Shown: positions 17,169 to 25,572 of the stretch, piece after piece | Layout: the number at the start of each line of letters is the position of its first letter | Numbering within the stretch: position 1 is the stretch's first letter | DNA from: DATEPR01 sp036491115 | GTDB taxonomy: Bacteria > Actinomycetota > Actinomycetes > Mycobacteriales > Pseudonocardiaceae | Reading direction: 5' to 3' | DNA: 64,000 nt | Assembly (NCBI GenBank): GCA_036491115.1 | Contig: DASXCQ010000054.1 | Coordinates: 7,331 to 71,330, forward strand | Made by a program: the position numbers and the translations under genes | Notes under the pieces: model-generated | Seen by the model: the letters and a program-made list of their open reading frames with translations, nothing else | Databases searched by the model: none | What the model was told of the DNA's origin: nothing

Positions 17169-17268
17169 CACCGGTTACCCGGCGGGAGGAACAACTCGCC
17201 GCAGTGCGTCGTTGCGTGGCATGGAACGTGAGTCAGATCGGCTCAACTTTGGATGCAGGAGGACCGAC

Positions 17269-17784
17269 ATGGCAATCGCCGTGCGGGGTTCCGCGTGGGA
17301 CCCCTTCACCACGCTGGTTCGGCAGTTCGACGCCGACTTCGACGCCCTCGTTCGGCGCTCGTTCGGCCCGACCCGCCGGTTCGGCACCGGCTTCGTACCC
17401 GCGGCCGACGTGGCCAAGGACGGCAACGACGTCGTGATCACCCTGGCGCTGCCGGGTGTGGACGTGGACAAGGACGTGGACATCGAGGTCAGCGAGGGCA
17501 AGCTGGTCATCACCGGCCAGGGCGGTGTGCGGACCGAGTCCGACAAGGGCGGCGTCTACGTGCGCGAGATCCGCTCCGGTGAGTTCCGTCGCGAGTTCAC
17601 GCTGCCGCGTGGCGTGACGGCCGACCGCGTCGCCGCCGACTACGACAAGGGCCTGCTCAAGGTCCGCGTCAGCGAGGTCGTGCGCCAGCCCGCCGAGCCG
17701 GCCAAGATCAAGGTCCGCCAGCCGGCAGGCGAGCTGCCCGCGACCCCCGAGGCCGAGACGGACGCGGCCCAGCCGACCGAGTGA
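17269..17784 (+). CDS. Hsp20/alpha-crystallin small heat-shock protein
   Basis: An ATP-independent holdase chaperone of 171 residues. The alpha-crystallin domain spans about residues 40-135 (PAADVAKDGNDVVITLALPGVDVDKDVDIEV ... EFRREFTLPRGVTADRVAADYDKGLLKV). The C-terminal tail contains the KIKV anchor and a long acidic/proline end. ATG at 17269 follows a strong AGGAGG, so upstream in-frame ATGs at 17212 and 17221 are rejected. A palindrome in the upstream region and a hairpin after the stop suggest a separately regulated single-gene transcript. Confidence 0.93.
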   Translation: MAIAVRGSAWDPFTTLVRQFDADFDALVRRSFGPTRRFGTGFVPAADVAKDGNDVVITLALPGVDVDKDVDIEVSEGKLVITGQGGVRTESDKGGVYVREIRSGEFRREFTLPRGVTADRVAADYDKGLLKVRVSEVVRQPAEPAKIKVRQPAGELPATPEAETDAAQPTE

Positions 17785-17800
17785 CCACAACCGCATAACC

Positions 17801-17834
17801 GCGACAGGGGCAGCCACCAGGCCGCCCCTGTCGC
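17801..17834 (+). terminator. hairpin terminator after hsp20
   Basis: Perfect 11-bp arms GCGACAGGGGC (17801-17811) and GCCCCTGTCGC (17824-17834) around a 12-base loop, 17 bases after the hsp20 stop. No T-run. Confidence 0.7.
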
Positions 17835-17918
17835 ACATCGGCGGGCTCGACGCAAGGCTGGCCGAGGCTGGGTGGGGCGAGCGGGCTCAGGCCGGCGGGT
17901 GCCGGACGGTCACCGGCG

Positions 17919-17971
17919 TGCGTCGGGCTGTGGTGCGTCGGGCTGTGGTGCGTCGGGCTGTGGTGCATCGG
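17919..17971. repeat. 15-bp tandem repeat, about 3.5 copies
   Basis: TGCGTCGGGCTGTGG is repeated head to tail at 17919, 17934 and 17949, with a degenerate partial copy from 17964. It abuts the stop codon of the macro-domain gene. Read on the minus strand in the frame of that gene it would encode repeating HHSPT. Confidence 0.85.
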
Positions 17972-18601
17972 CTAGGCCGAGGCCGAGTGGCCGGCGTTGG
18001 CGAACAGTTCGTCCCAGGCCGCGGCGACCTGCCGCGCACACGTCGTGGGCGAGACATCGCCGACGCCGGTGCCCAGGCCGGGGATGGCGATGCTGCGGAT
18101 GACCCGCCGGACCGGCCGGCCGTCCTCGACACGTCCGTTCTCCCACAGCCGAAACACCGCCCGTGCCGCGAGATACGGGTGCACGGTGTCCTCGGGCAAC
18201 ACGGTCCCCGGGTCGCGCATCGTCGGCGCGCTGATCAGCCAGCCCGGTTTGACCGCGCCGGTCGGCACCACGACGGCTTCGCCGATCGGCAGTTCACCGC
18301 CGTGGAACGCCAGCACGGCGCTGCGCACGCGCTGCTCGATGGTGGGCCACGCCCGCGAGTAGACCGCGTCGATTCCGCCCCGCATCAACCCGAACGAGTT
18401 CGCCGGGCTGACCACCGCGTCCGTGCCGATCTCCAGGATCGAGCCGTGATGTACGTCGATGCCGGGTCGTTCGGCCGCGATGTCGCGCCACGCCAGCGTC
18501 ATGGATTCGGTGACCCCGCACAGCACGATGCGTGGTCCGCGCGTCGACATGGTCGGCTTCGTGGTCGGATCAGTGGTCGGCGCACCCTCTGAGTCCGTCA
18601 C
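17972..18601 (-). CDS. macro-domain protein
   Basis: A macro domain of the type that binds or hydrolyses ADP-ribose derivatives, about 190 residues within a 209-residue frame. Features are VHHGSILEIGTDAVVSPANSFGLMRGGIDAVYS (ligand-binding loop 1, with Asn-Ser-Phe-Gly), GEAVVVPTGAVKPGWLISAPTMR and the second loop IAIPGLGTGVGDV. The start is uncertain: GTG 18601 gives a low-complexity N-terminal extension (TTDPTTKPT), while ATG 18550 begins directly before the domain; neither has a good ribosome site. It is divergent from pheA. Role in this cell is unknown. Confidence 0.85.
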   Translation of the reverse strand: MTDSEGAPTTDPTTKPTMSTRGPRIVLCGVTESMTLAWRDIAAERPGIDVHHGSILEIGTDAVVSPANSFGLMRGGIDAVYSRAWPTIEQRVRSAVLAFHGGELPIGEAVVVPTGAVKPGWLISAPTMRDPGTVLPEDTVHPYLAARAVFRLWENGRVEDGRPVRRVIRSIAIPGLGTGVGDVSPTTCARQVAAAWDELFANAGHSASA

Positions 18602-18744
18602 CCCGTCAGCATGGCATTCGACCCGTATCCCACGTAACCAGGTTGCCTACCGGCCGTCCGGGTGATCTGTACCTCCCGTGCCACCGGTACTGCGCCGAAT
18701 GACCGCTGGTCGGGCCGTCCGAATGGGCGGGCGATCGGCCCGGT

Positions 18745-18750
18745 TAGGGT
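18745..18750 (+). promoter_or_regulatory. -10 element of pheA
   Basis: TAGGGT ends eight bases before the GTG of pheA, so transcription should begin at or next to the start codon. Confidence 0.35.
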
Positions 18751-18757
18751 GGCGGAC

Positions 18758-19678
18758 GTGTCGCGTATCGCGTACTTCGGTCCGCAGGGGACGTTCACCG
18801 AGCAGGCCGCACTGAACCTGGTCGACGACGGCGCGGACGAACTGGTCCCGGTCGAGACCGTCCCGGCCGCCCTGGCGGCGGTGCGCGGCGGCTCGGTCGA
18901 CGCCGCCTGCGTGCCGGTGGAGAACTCCGTCGAGGGCGCCGTCAACGCCACCATGGACGCTCTGGTGGACGGGGATCCGCTGATCGTGATGGCGGAGTTC
19001 GTGCTGCCGATCCGGTTCAGCGTGCTGGTCCGGCCGGGCATCCTGGCGGCCGACGTGACCACCGTGGCCAGCCACCCGCACGCGTTGGCGCAGGTCAGGA
19101 ACTGGCTGGACGAGTACCTGCCGGCCGCCACCGCGGTGGCGTCGACGTCCACCGCGGCGGCAGCCGTGGGCGTCGCGGTCGGCCAGTGGGATGCGGCCGT
19201 GACCGCGCCGGTCGCCGCCACCCACTACCCGCTGGCCGTGCTGGCCACCGACATCGCCGACGTGCCGGACGCGGCGACCCGATTCCTGCTGCTGCGCCGG
19301 CCGGGTGTGTTACCGGCTCCCACCGGCGCGGACCGCACGTCGCTGGTCGCGATCACCGCAGACCGCACCGGAGCGCTCGCCGATCTCCTGGTGGAACTGG
19401 CCGAGCGCGGTATCAACCTGACCAGGATCGAGTCGCGGCCGACCAAGGGCAGGCTCGGCGAGTACCGGTTCTACTTCGACGTCGACGGCCACATCGCGGA
19501 AGCGCGACTGGGCGACGCGGTGGCCGCGCTGCGCCGTCGGTGTACGTCCGTACGGTTCCTGGGGTCGTACCCGAGGGCGGACGGCTCGCCGACCGCGCCG
19601 GCCCCGGGCACCACCGACGAGGACTTCCGGGCCGCCGCCGAGTGGGTGGCCGGGGTGCGCGAAGGGAAGGGCGCGTAA
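18758..19678 (+). CDS. pheA: prephenate dehydratase
   Basis: Converts prephenate to phenylpyruvate in phenylalanine synthesis. The 306-residue enzyme has the catalytic domain (RIAYFGPQGTFTEQAA; PVENSVEGAVNATMD; DAATRFLLL with the conserved Thr-Arg-Phe) and a C-terminal ACT domain (DRTGALADLLVELAERGINLTRIESRP), whose ESRP motif binds feedback Phe. The GTG at 18758 agrees with the family N-terminus and lies just after a -10 hexamer. With the next genes it forms the block found around Rv3838c-Rv3834c in M. tuberculosis. Confidence 0.95.
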   Translation: MSRIAYFGPQGTFTEQAALNLVDDGADELVPVETVPAALAAVRGGSVDAACVPVENSVEGAVNATMDALVDGDPLIVMAEFVLPIRFSVLVRPGILAADVTTVASHPHALAQVRNWLDEYLPAATAVASTSTAAAAVGVAVGQWDAAVTAPVAATHYPLAVLATDIADVPDAATRFLLLRRPGVLPAPTGADRTSLVAITADRTGALADLLVELAERGINLTRIESRPTKGRLGEYRFYFDVDGHIAEARLGDAVAALRRRCTSVRFLGSYPRADGSPTAPAPGTTDEDFRAAAEWVAGVREGKGA

Positions 19679-19726
19679 CCGGTGTGAGCGGGCCGGCCGC
19701 GCGACGCGAGTGGGAGGGCACGACGC

Positions 19727-20365
19727 ATGACCGGTTTACGGCTGATCCTGGTGCGGCACGGCCAGACCGACGCCAACGTCAGTATGGCGATGGACACCGG
19801 CCTACCCGGTGGTCCGCTGACCGAAGCGGGCCGGCAGCAGGCCGATGAGCTGGCCGAGGTGCTGGCGGGCGAACCGGTCGTCGCGGTCTGCGCGAGCCCG
19901 ATGCTGCGTGCCCAGCAGACCGCCCAGCCGGTCGCGGCCCGGCACGGCCTGGAAGTCCAGGTGGTGAACGGGCTGGAGGAGATCTACGCGGGTGATCTGG
20001 ACTCCAAGTCCGATCCCGACTCGCTGCGGGTGTTCGCCGAGGTGTACCGCGGTTGGCTGGTCGCCGGCGGCGACCTGAGCCGGCCGCTGCCCGGCGGCGA
20101 GAACGGCCAGCAGGTGCTGGACCGGTGCACCGCGGCACTGTCCAAGATCATCTCTGCGCACACCCGGGGCACGATCGTGGTGGTCAGTCACGGAGCCGCC
20201 CTGCGGCTGGTCGCGCCGGCGCTGGCGGACAACCTGGAGACCCTGGCCGACGAGATCTCCCTGTTGCAGAACACGGCACGAATCGTGCTGGAGGAGGAAC
20301 CCGCGAGCCCGGGCGGCTGGCATTGTGTCGAATGGGCCGGTGTCCGCCTGGGCGCGGCAACGTAA
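19727..20365 (+). CDS. histidine phosphatase family protein (phosphoglycerate mutase-like)
   Basis: A 212-residue cytoplasmic phosphatase/mutase-fold enzyme. The catalytic phospho-His is in LVRHGQTDAN (RHG at residues 10-12) and the second catalytic His in VVSHGAALRL. It has a good ribosome site (GGGAGGG). The position after pheA matches Rv3837c. True glycolytic mutase activity is unlikely for this short form; a broad phosphatase role is more probable. Confidence 0.88.
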   Translation: MTGLRLILVRHGQTDANVSMAMDTGLPGGPLTEAGRQQADELAEVLAGEPVVAVCASPMLRAQQTAQPVAARHGLEVQVVNGLEEIYAGDLDSKSDPDSLRVFAEVYRGWLVAGGDLSRPLPGGENGQQVLDRCTAALSKIISAHTRGTIVVVSHGAALRLVAPALADNLETLADEISLLQNTARIVLEEEPASPGGWHCVEWAGVRLGAAT

Positions 20366-20462
20366 CCTAGCGTTCGACGGTGGGGACCGGACAGCGATCA
20401 CGGAGCGGAGGGCGCGTGAGCAAGCGAGGCTCGAAGCTCAGTGCGGTCGCGGGGGGCGACGC

Positions 20463-21761
20463 GTGAGCGAGGACACGCCGCTGCTGCGCAGCCTGCGCAC
20501 CGCCGTCGCGGCCTCGCCGGACGACGTCCCCCTCCGCCTGCACCTCGCCGAACTGCTGCTGCACGCCGGACTGCCGGCCGAGGCCGTCACCCACGTCGCC
20601 GCGGCACTGCAGCGGGTGCCCAATTCGCCCGAGGGACGCGCACTGATGACCAGGGCGATGGCCGAGCGGGACGCCGCGGACAAGTCGCCGACCGACCAGC
20701 GCTCCGACCCGCCCACCGGCCGCAACATGCGGCCCGTGCCGGCCGCACCGAGGGAACGGCAGCGCGGTGACGAGCCCACCGAGCGGCACAGCTTCAACTG
20801 GATCGCCGCGGAGAGCCAGTTCGCCGGCATCCCGCAGCCGTTCGTGGACAGCGGCACCGCACCGCTGGGCGCGCCGATCCTGTTCGACGTCGAGCAGGCG
20901 CAGGTGCGGCTGTCCGACGTCGGCGGCATGACCGAGGTGAAGCAGCGGCTCAACGCCGCGTTCCTGGCGCCGATGCGCAACCCGGAGTTGCGCCGGATGT
21001 ACGGCAAGAGCCTGCGCGGCGGCCTGCTGATGTATGGGCCGCCCGGCTGCGGCAAGACGTTCCTGGCCCGTGCGATCGCCGGTGAGCTGGGTGCCCGGTT
21101 CCTGGCGGTGACGCTGGCCGACGTGCTGGACATGTGGGTGGGCTCGTCCGAGCGCAACCTGCGCGACCTGTTCGCCGAGGCCCGTCGCGCGGCGCCGTGC
21201 GTGCTGTTCCTGGACGAGATCGACGCCTTGGGGCACAAGCGAAGCCAGCTGCGGGCCAGCGCCGCGCAGCGGGGCACGGTGAACCAGTTGCTGGCCGAAC
21301 TGGACGGCGTGCAGCAGAACAACGAGGGCGTGTTCGTGCTCGCCGCGACCAACCATCCGTGGGACGTGGACGCTGCGCTGCGCAGGCCCGGCCGGCTGGA
21401 CCGGATGCTGCTGGTGCTGCCGCCCGACCAACCGGCCCGCGAGGCGATCCTGCGCTACCACATGCGGGAACGGCCGGTCAGCGGCGTGAGCATGCGCGAC
21501 CTGGCCAAGCGCACCGAGGACTACTCCGGCGCCGACCTGGCCCACCTGTGCGAGACGGCGGTGGAACGCGCGCTGATGGAGTCGGCGCGCACCGGCAAGG
21601 CCCGCAAGATCGGTGCCCGGGACTTCGAGGCCGCGCTGGCCGAGGTGCGGCCGTCCACCGGGGCCTGGCTGTCGGTGGCCCGCAACGTGGCGCTGTTCGG
21701 CAACGCCGACGGCAGCTACGACGACCTGCACCGCTACCTGAAGCGTCGCCGGATGGCGTGA
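20463..21761 (+). CDS. AAA+ ATPase with N-terminal TPR-like region
   Basis: A 432-residue single-ring AAA+ ATPase of the FtsH/Cdc48 classical clade. Residues 1-70 form TPR-like helices (PLRLHLAELLLHAGLPAEAVTHVAAALQ), followed by a disordered linker. The AAA core has Walker A GPPGCGKT (192-199), Walker B VLFLDEID (247-254) and the second region of homology ATNHPWDVDAALRRPGRLDR with its arginine fingers. The C-terminal helical domain carries DYSGADLAHLCETAVERAL. No protease domain is attached. The GTG at 20463 is chosen because GGGGG precedes it. Its stop overlaps the next gene's GTG, so it is coupled to a TPR membrane protein. The client is unknown. Confidence 0.88.
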   Translation: MSEDTPLLRSLRTAVAASPDDVPLRLHLAELLLHAGLPAEAVTHVAAALQRVPNSPEGRALMTRAMAERDAADKSPTDQRSDPPTGRNMRPVPAAPRERQRGDEPTERHSFNWIAAESQFAGIPQPFVDSGTAPLGAPILFDVEQAQVRLSDVGGMTEVKQRLNAAFLAPMRNPELRRMYGKSLRGGLLMYGPPGCGKTFLARAIAGELGARFLAVTLADVLDMWVGSSERNLRDLFAEARRAAPCVLFLDEIDALGHKRSQLRASAAQRGTVNQLLAELDGVQQNNEGVFVLAATNHPWDVDAALRRPGRLDRMLLVLPPDQPAREAILRYHMRERPVSGVSMRDLAKRTEDYSGADLAHLCETAVERALMESARTGKARKIGARDFEAALAEVRPSTGAWLSVARNVALFGNADGSYDDLHRYLKRRRMA

Positions 21762-22855
21762 CCGGGCCCATGTCGGACGCCATCGATCGAGCCGCACCCG
21801 ACCGCACCCCGTCCCAGGCCGCCCTCACCCTGATCGACGCCGGCCGCGCCGACGACGCCGTGGTGTTGCTGCACCGGTTCCTGGCCGACGAGCCCACCGA
21901 CGTCACGGCACTGGCCCTGCTGTCCCTGGCCCACCTGAGAGCGCACCGCTGGACCGACGCGCTGACCGCCGCCGACCTGGCGATCGGCCTGCAGCCGGAC
22001 TACCCGCAGGCGTGGCAGCGGCGGGCCATCGCGCTGATCGAACTGGACCGCACGGCCGACGCCGAGGCGGCCGCCGGGGAATACCTGCGGCTGGCGGCGG
22101 ACGACTGGCACGCGCACTACACGCTGGCCAGGGTGCTGCGGGTGCAGCGCGGCAAGCGACACGCAGCGCTCCGGCACGCCCAGCGGGCGGTGGAACTGGC
22201 GCCGGGCGACGCCGACGCGCACAACCTGCTCGGCGTCGTCCACCGGACCTTGGAGGACAAGGTCAGCGCCGGCCACGCCTACCGTGCCGCGCTGGCCATC
22301 GACCCCACGCACGCCCTGGCGAGGTCCAACCTGGCCCTGCTGAGCCTGGGCCAGGCCGATCACGAACACGTCATGGCCGGACTGCGCGAGGCCGCGTCGA
22401 TCGACCCGCAGCAGGCGGTGATCCACCGCAACATGGCGCTGGTCGCGGTGCTGACCCAGGTCCGCTGGGGCACGTTCCTGGCACTGGGTGACCTGTTGGT
22501 CGCCGCGGCACTGCTGACCGACGTCGACCGCCCGTCGGTGGTCGCGCGGCTGGTGGTGGCCGGACTGATCGTGCTCGCCTGGGTGGTGGCGGTCGGATGG
22601 TGGCTGCGCAGGCTGCGGCCCTACCTGCGGTCACTGGTGCCCGTGGCGCTGAGCAGGCTACTGCGCACGTCGGACGCCCGGTGGGGGATGGCCGGTCTGG
22701 TGCTCGCCGTGCTGTCCGCGCTGGTCGCGGCGCTGGTACCGGTGGTCGGCCTGGCGTTCGTCGGATTCGGCTACGTGGTCCAGCTGGCCGGCTCGGCCAC
22801 CAGCAGGGTCCTGGCGGCCCGCCACCGGAAGGCTGCCGCCAGCGACCGCGCCTAG
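21758..22855 (+). CDS. TPR-repeat membrane protein
   Basis: A 365-residue protein with about six tetratricopeptide repeats in the first 220 residues (for example AALTLIDAGRADDAVVLLHRFL, DAHNLLGVVHRTLEDKVSAGHAY, ALARSNLALLSLGQADHEHVM). The C-terminal part has four hydrophobic segments (TFLALGDLLVAAALL, VVAGLIVLAWVVAVGWWL, MAGLVLAVLSALVAALVPV, VVGLAFVGFGYVVQLAG). The TPRs are probably cytoplasmic and would recruit clients or the upstream ATPase to the membrane. GTG 21758 overlaps the ATPase stop; ATG 21770 in the same frame is an alternative. No family name is recognised. Confidence 0.82.
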   Translation: MTGPMSDAIDRAAPDRTPSQAALTLIDAGRADDAVVLLHRFLADEPTDVTALALLSLAHLRAHRWTDALTAADLAIGLQPDYPQAWQRRAIALIELDRTADAEAAAGEYLRLAADDWHAHYTLARVLRVQRGKRHAALRHAQRAVELAPGDADAHNLLGVVHRTLEDKVSAGHAYRAALAIDPTHALARSNLALLSLGQADHEHVMAGLREAASIDPQQAVIHRNMALVAVLTQVRWGTFLALGDLLVAAALLTDVDRPSVVARLVVAGLIVLAWVVAVGWWLRRLRPYLRSLVPVALSRLLRTSDARWGMAGLVLAVLSALVAALVPVVGLAFVGFGYVVQLAGSATSRVLAARHRKAAASDRA

Positions 22856-22875
22856 CTCGCTGCCGTGCCGGGGGA

Positions 22876-23226
22876 TCAGCCCCAGCCCAGGTCGTGCAGG
22901 GTGGCGTCGTCGATGCCGAAGTGGTGGCCGATCTCGTGCACCACGGTGATCCGCACCTGCCGCACCACGTCCTCCGCCGACGAGCAGATGCGCAGGATCG
23001 GGATGCGGTAGATGGTGATCCGGTCGGGCAGCACCCCGGAGTAGTAGGACGTGCGTTCGGTGAGCGCGACGCCGTGGTAGAGGCCGAGCAGGTGGTCGTT
23101 GTCCGGGTGGATGTCCTGAACCAGCACCACGACGTTGCTCATCGCGGCCATGAACCGGCGGGGGATCGTGTCCAGCGCGTCGGCGACGAGTTCCTCGAAC
23201 CGCTCGGCCGGCATGTCCACCGGCAT
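22876..23226 (-). CDS. small zincin-like metallopeptidase family protein
   Basis: A 116-residue protein ending in VVHEIGHHFGIDDATLHDLGWG. This contains an HExxHxxG zinc motif (HEIGHHFG) with a following Asp, as in the compact metallopeptidase family of which Rv3836 is the mycobacterial member. The central YYSGVLPDRITIYRIPI is also typical. It starts two bases after the septum-formation gene stop and is cotranscribed with it. Proteolytic activity has not, to my knowledge, been shown for this family. Confidence 0.85.
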   Translation of the reverse strand: MPVDMPAERFEELVADALDTIPRRFMAAMSNVVVLVQDIHPDNDHLLGLYHGVALTERTSYYSGVLPDRITIYRIPILRICSSAEDVVRQVRITVVHEIGHHFGIDDATLHDLGWG

Positions 23227-23228
23227 GG

Positions 23229-24158
23229 TCAGCCGCCCGGCTTGCTCGGTGCCGCGCCCTTGCCGATGGCCTTGACCGAGTTGATCACCGGGCCCAGGCC
23301 GCTGCCGTCCGGCAGCAGCGCGCCGATCTTGCAGTTCACCCGGTAGGAGCCGGCCGCCCAGCTCTGCGCCGAGATGGTGTCCCAGGTGACCGACAGCTGG
23401 TACTGGCCGAGGTTCGCGTTCGCCGTGTACGACTCGACGATCGGCTGGCACAGCTTGCCCAGCGCGGTCTGCTGCTGGCCGACCGGCGGGTAGCCGTCCG
23501 GGAACTGGCCGCGCAGGCCGACCGTGCCGACGATCTCGTAGGAGTGCTGGCTGCCGCACGGCACCGGCCCACCGGCCGCCTTGCGCACCAGGGCCAGACA
23601 CGTCCCGGTCGGGTACACATTGGACTGGTCGGCACCGCGGGCCGAACCCGTGGTGGGCAGCAACTGGCCGGACGGCGTGGACCGTTGCAGGCCGCAGCGC
23701 AGCGTCCGGTCGCCGGACGCCCACTGGGTGCCGGTCGGCTTGAGCGCGCCGACGGTGAACCTGCCGTTCGGGTCCAGCTTGCCCAGGTAGTTCGTGGCGC
23801 CTGTGGTGCAGCTGGTCTGGGCGGCCTGCTGCCACGCCTGCTCGTTCGGGAACGGCGCCCCTGCCGGGTACTGCGCCGAGATGTCCGCCGACCCGGTCAC
23901 CTCGAACAGGTGAGGTTGTCCGCAGGCCACCGCCGACAGGTTCGCCGCGTCCGGGCGGGTCCAGGTCAGGCACGTGCCCGCCGACGCGCTGGCCACGACG
24001 GCCGCCGGGTCGGGCGCCGAGTGGCCGCCGGAGATGGGCCAGCCGGCGACGGCGCTCAACCCGAGCAGCACGATGGCGCCCACGAAGGCGCCGACCATGT
24101 ACAGCCGGGTGCTCCCCGCCGCGCTCTGCGGATGCAGCCAGCCAGCTTGTGCGGACAT
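23229..24158 (-). CDS. septum-formation domain membrane protein
   Basis: A 309-residue protein with one N-terminal transmembrane helix (about residues 19-42, YMVGAFVGAIVLLGLSAVAGW) and an extracytoplasmic region holding two copies of a Cys-containing module: GTCLTWTRPD...VACGQPHLFEV and GTCLALVRKA...VPCGSQHSYEIVG. Each is followed by further Cys residues that likely form disulfides. This is the septum-formation/DUF4190-associated architecture, matching Rv3835. It is divergent from serS. Confidence 0.8.
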   Translation of the reverse strand: MSAQAGWLHPQSAAGSTRLYMVGAFVGAIVLLGLSAVAGWPISGGHSAPDPAAVVASASAGTCLTWTRPDAANLSAVACGQPHLFEVTGSADISAQYPAGAPFPNEQAWQQAAQTSCTTGATNYLGKLDPNGRFTVGALKPTGTQWASGDRTLRCGLQRSTPSGQLLPTTGSARGADQSNVYPTGTCLALVRKAAGGPVPCGSQHSYEIVGTVGLRGQFPDGYPPVGQQQTALGKLCQPIVESYTANANLGQYQLSVTWDTISAQSWAAGSYRVNCKIGALLPDGSGLGPVINSVKAIGKGAAPSKPGG

Positions 24159-24242
24159 CGCGTCAATAATGCCCGGTCGTCGTGCGGGTGTCCCCGGTCG
24201 GGTGACTATGTGACCGGAGTGCCGGGCGCGGGTGCTCCCGAC

Positions 24243-24248
24243 TAGGCT
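24243..24248 (+). promoter_or_regulatory. -10 element of serS
   Basis: TAGGCT ends eight bases before the serS GTG, and there is no Shine-Dalgarno sequence, suggesting a leaderless transcript. Confidence 0.4.
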
Positions 24249-24256
24249 GACGTGCC

Positions 24257-25525
24257 GTGATCGAGCTCAGGACGGTGCGCGACAACCCGGAGGCGGTGCG
24301 CGCGTCACAACGCGCGCGGGGCGAGGACGAGACCCTGGTCGACGGCCTGCTGTCCGCCGACGAGCGCAGGCGGTCCGCCGTGAGCCGCGCGGACACGCTG
24401 CGCGCCGAACAGAAGCAGCTCGGCAAGCAGGTCGGCCAGGCCAAGGGTGACGACCGCGCCGCGCTGCTGGCCAAGGCCAAGGAGCTCGCGTCCGAGGTCA
24501 AGGCCGCCGAGGCCGCGCAGGCCGAGGCCGACGCCGTGTTCACCGTGGCGCACAAGCGGGTGTCCAACGTCGTCGAGGACGGCGTGCCGCCCGGCGGTGA
24601 GGACGACTACGTCGTGCTCAAGCATGTCGGCGAGAACCCGACGTTCGACTTCGAGCCGCGCGACCACCTCGCGCTGGGCGAGGGGCTGGGCGCGATCGAC
24701 ATGGAGCGCGGCGCCAAGGTGTCCGGCGCCCGGTTCTACTTCCTCACCGGCGTCGGCGCGCAGCTGCAGCTGGCCATGCTCACCATGGCCGTGGCGCAGG
24801 CCGCGGCCGCCGGGTTCACCCCGATGATCACGCCCACCCTGGTGCGGCCGGAGATCATGGAGGGCACCGGGTTCCTCGGCGCGCACGCCGGCGAGGTCTA
24901 CCGGCTGCGTGACGACGACCTCTACCTGGTCGGCACCTCGGAGGTGCCGCTGGCCGGGTACCACAGCGACGAGATCCTGGACCTGTCCGCGGGTCCGATC
25001 CGGTACGCCGGCTGGTCGACGTGCTACCGCCGGGAGGCCGGCTCGTACGGCAAGGACACCAGGGGCATCATCCGGGTCCACCAGTTCGACAAGGTGGAGA
25101 TGTTCTCCTACTGCCCGCCCGAGCAGGCGCACGAGGAGCACCTGCGGCTGCTGGCCTGGGAAGAGGAGATGCTGGCCAAGGTCGAGCTGCCCTATCGGGT
25201 GATCGACGTGGCAGCGGGCGACCTCGGCTCCAGCGCGGCCCGCAAGTACGACTGCGAGGCGTGGCTGCCCTCGCAGTCCACCTACCGCGAGGTCACGTCG
25301 ACGTCGAACTGCACCACGTTCCAGGCCCGCAGGCTCAACGTCCGCCACCGGGGCGCCGACGGCCGTCCGCAGGCCGTGGCCACGCTCAACGGCACCCTGG
25401 CCACCACCCGTTGGATGGTCGCCATCCTGGAGAACCACCAGCAGGCCGACGGCTCGGTCCGGGTACCCGAGGCGTTGCGGCCCTACCTGGGCGGACGCGA
25501 GGTGCTGACGCCCGTCGCGCGGTGA
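24257..25525 (+). CDS. serS: seryl-tRNA synthetase
   Basis: Charges tRNA-Ser. The 422-residue class II synthetase has the N-terminal coiled-coil arm (about residues 30-100), motif 1 ending PTLVRPEIMEGTGFL, motif 2 (YRREAGSYGKDTRGIIRVHQF) and motif 3 (LNGTLATTRWMVAILENHQ). TSEVPLAGYH is the serine-pocket segment. The protein begins MIELRTVRDNPEAVRAS as in other actinobacteria. A tRNA-Ser gene is also in this window at 62.5 kb. Confidence 0.97.
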   Translation: MIELRTVRDNPEAVRASQRARGEDETLVDGLLSADERRRSAVSRADTLRAEQKQLGKQVGQAKGDDRAALLAKAKELASEVKAAEAAQAEADAVFTVAHKRVSNVVEDGVPPGGEDDYVVLKHVGENPTFDFEPRDHLALGEGLGAIDMERGAKVSGARFYFLTGVGAQLQLAMLTMAVAQAAAAGFTPMITPTLVRPEIMEGTGFLGAHAGEVYRLRDDDLYLVGTSEVPLAGYHSDEILDLSAGPIRYAGWSTCYRREAGSYGKDTRGIIRVHQFDKVEMFSYCPPEQAHEEHLRLLAWEEEMLAKVELPYRVIDVAAGDLGSSAARKYDCEAWLPSQSTYREVTSTSNCTTFQARRLNVRHRGADGRPQAVATLNGTLATTRWMVAILENHQQADGSVRVPEALRPYLGGREVLTPVAR

Positions 25526-25530
25526 CCGGC

Positions 25531-25536
25531 TAGCCT
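25531..25536 (+). promoter_or_regulatory. -10 element upstream of polyprenyl-P glycosyltransferase
   Basis: TAGCCT lies just after the serS stop. It would give a leader of about 30 bases carrying the GGGAGG ribosome site of the next gene. Confidence 0.3.
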
Positions 25537-25572
25537 GTCACCACATCGACACTGATCGGGCCGGGAGGCCAA

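Noticed and set aside
17919..17971. Short repeats considered as a CRISPR array
   Set aside because: Units are 15 bases, head to tail, with no spacers and no cas genes.
20367..21797. Long antisense frame over the AAA+ gene
   Set aside because: Low-complexity His/Arg/Gly-rich translation with no family pattern; the plus strand has Walker and SRH motifs.
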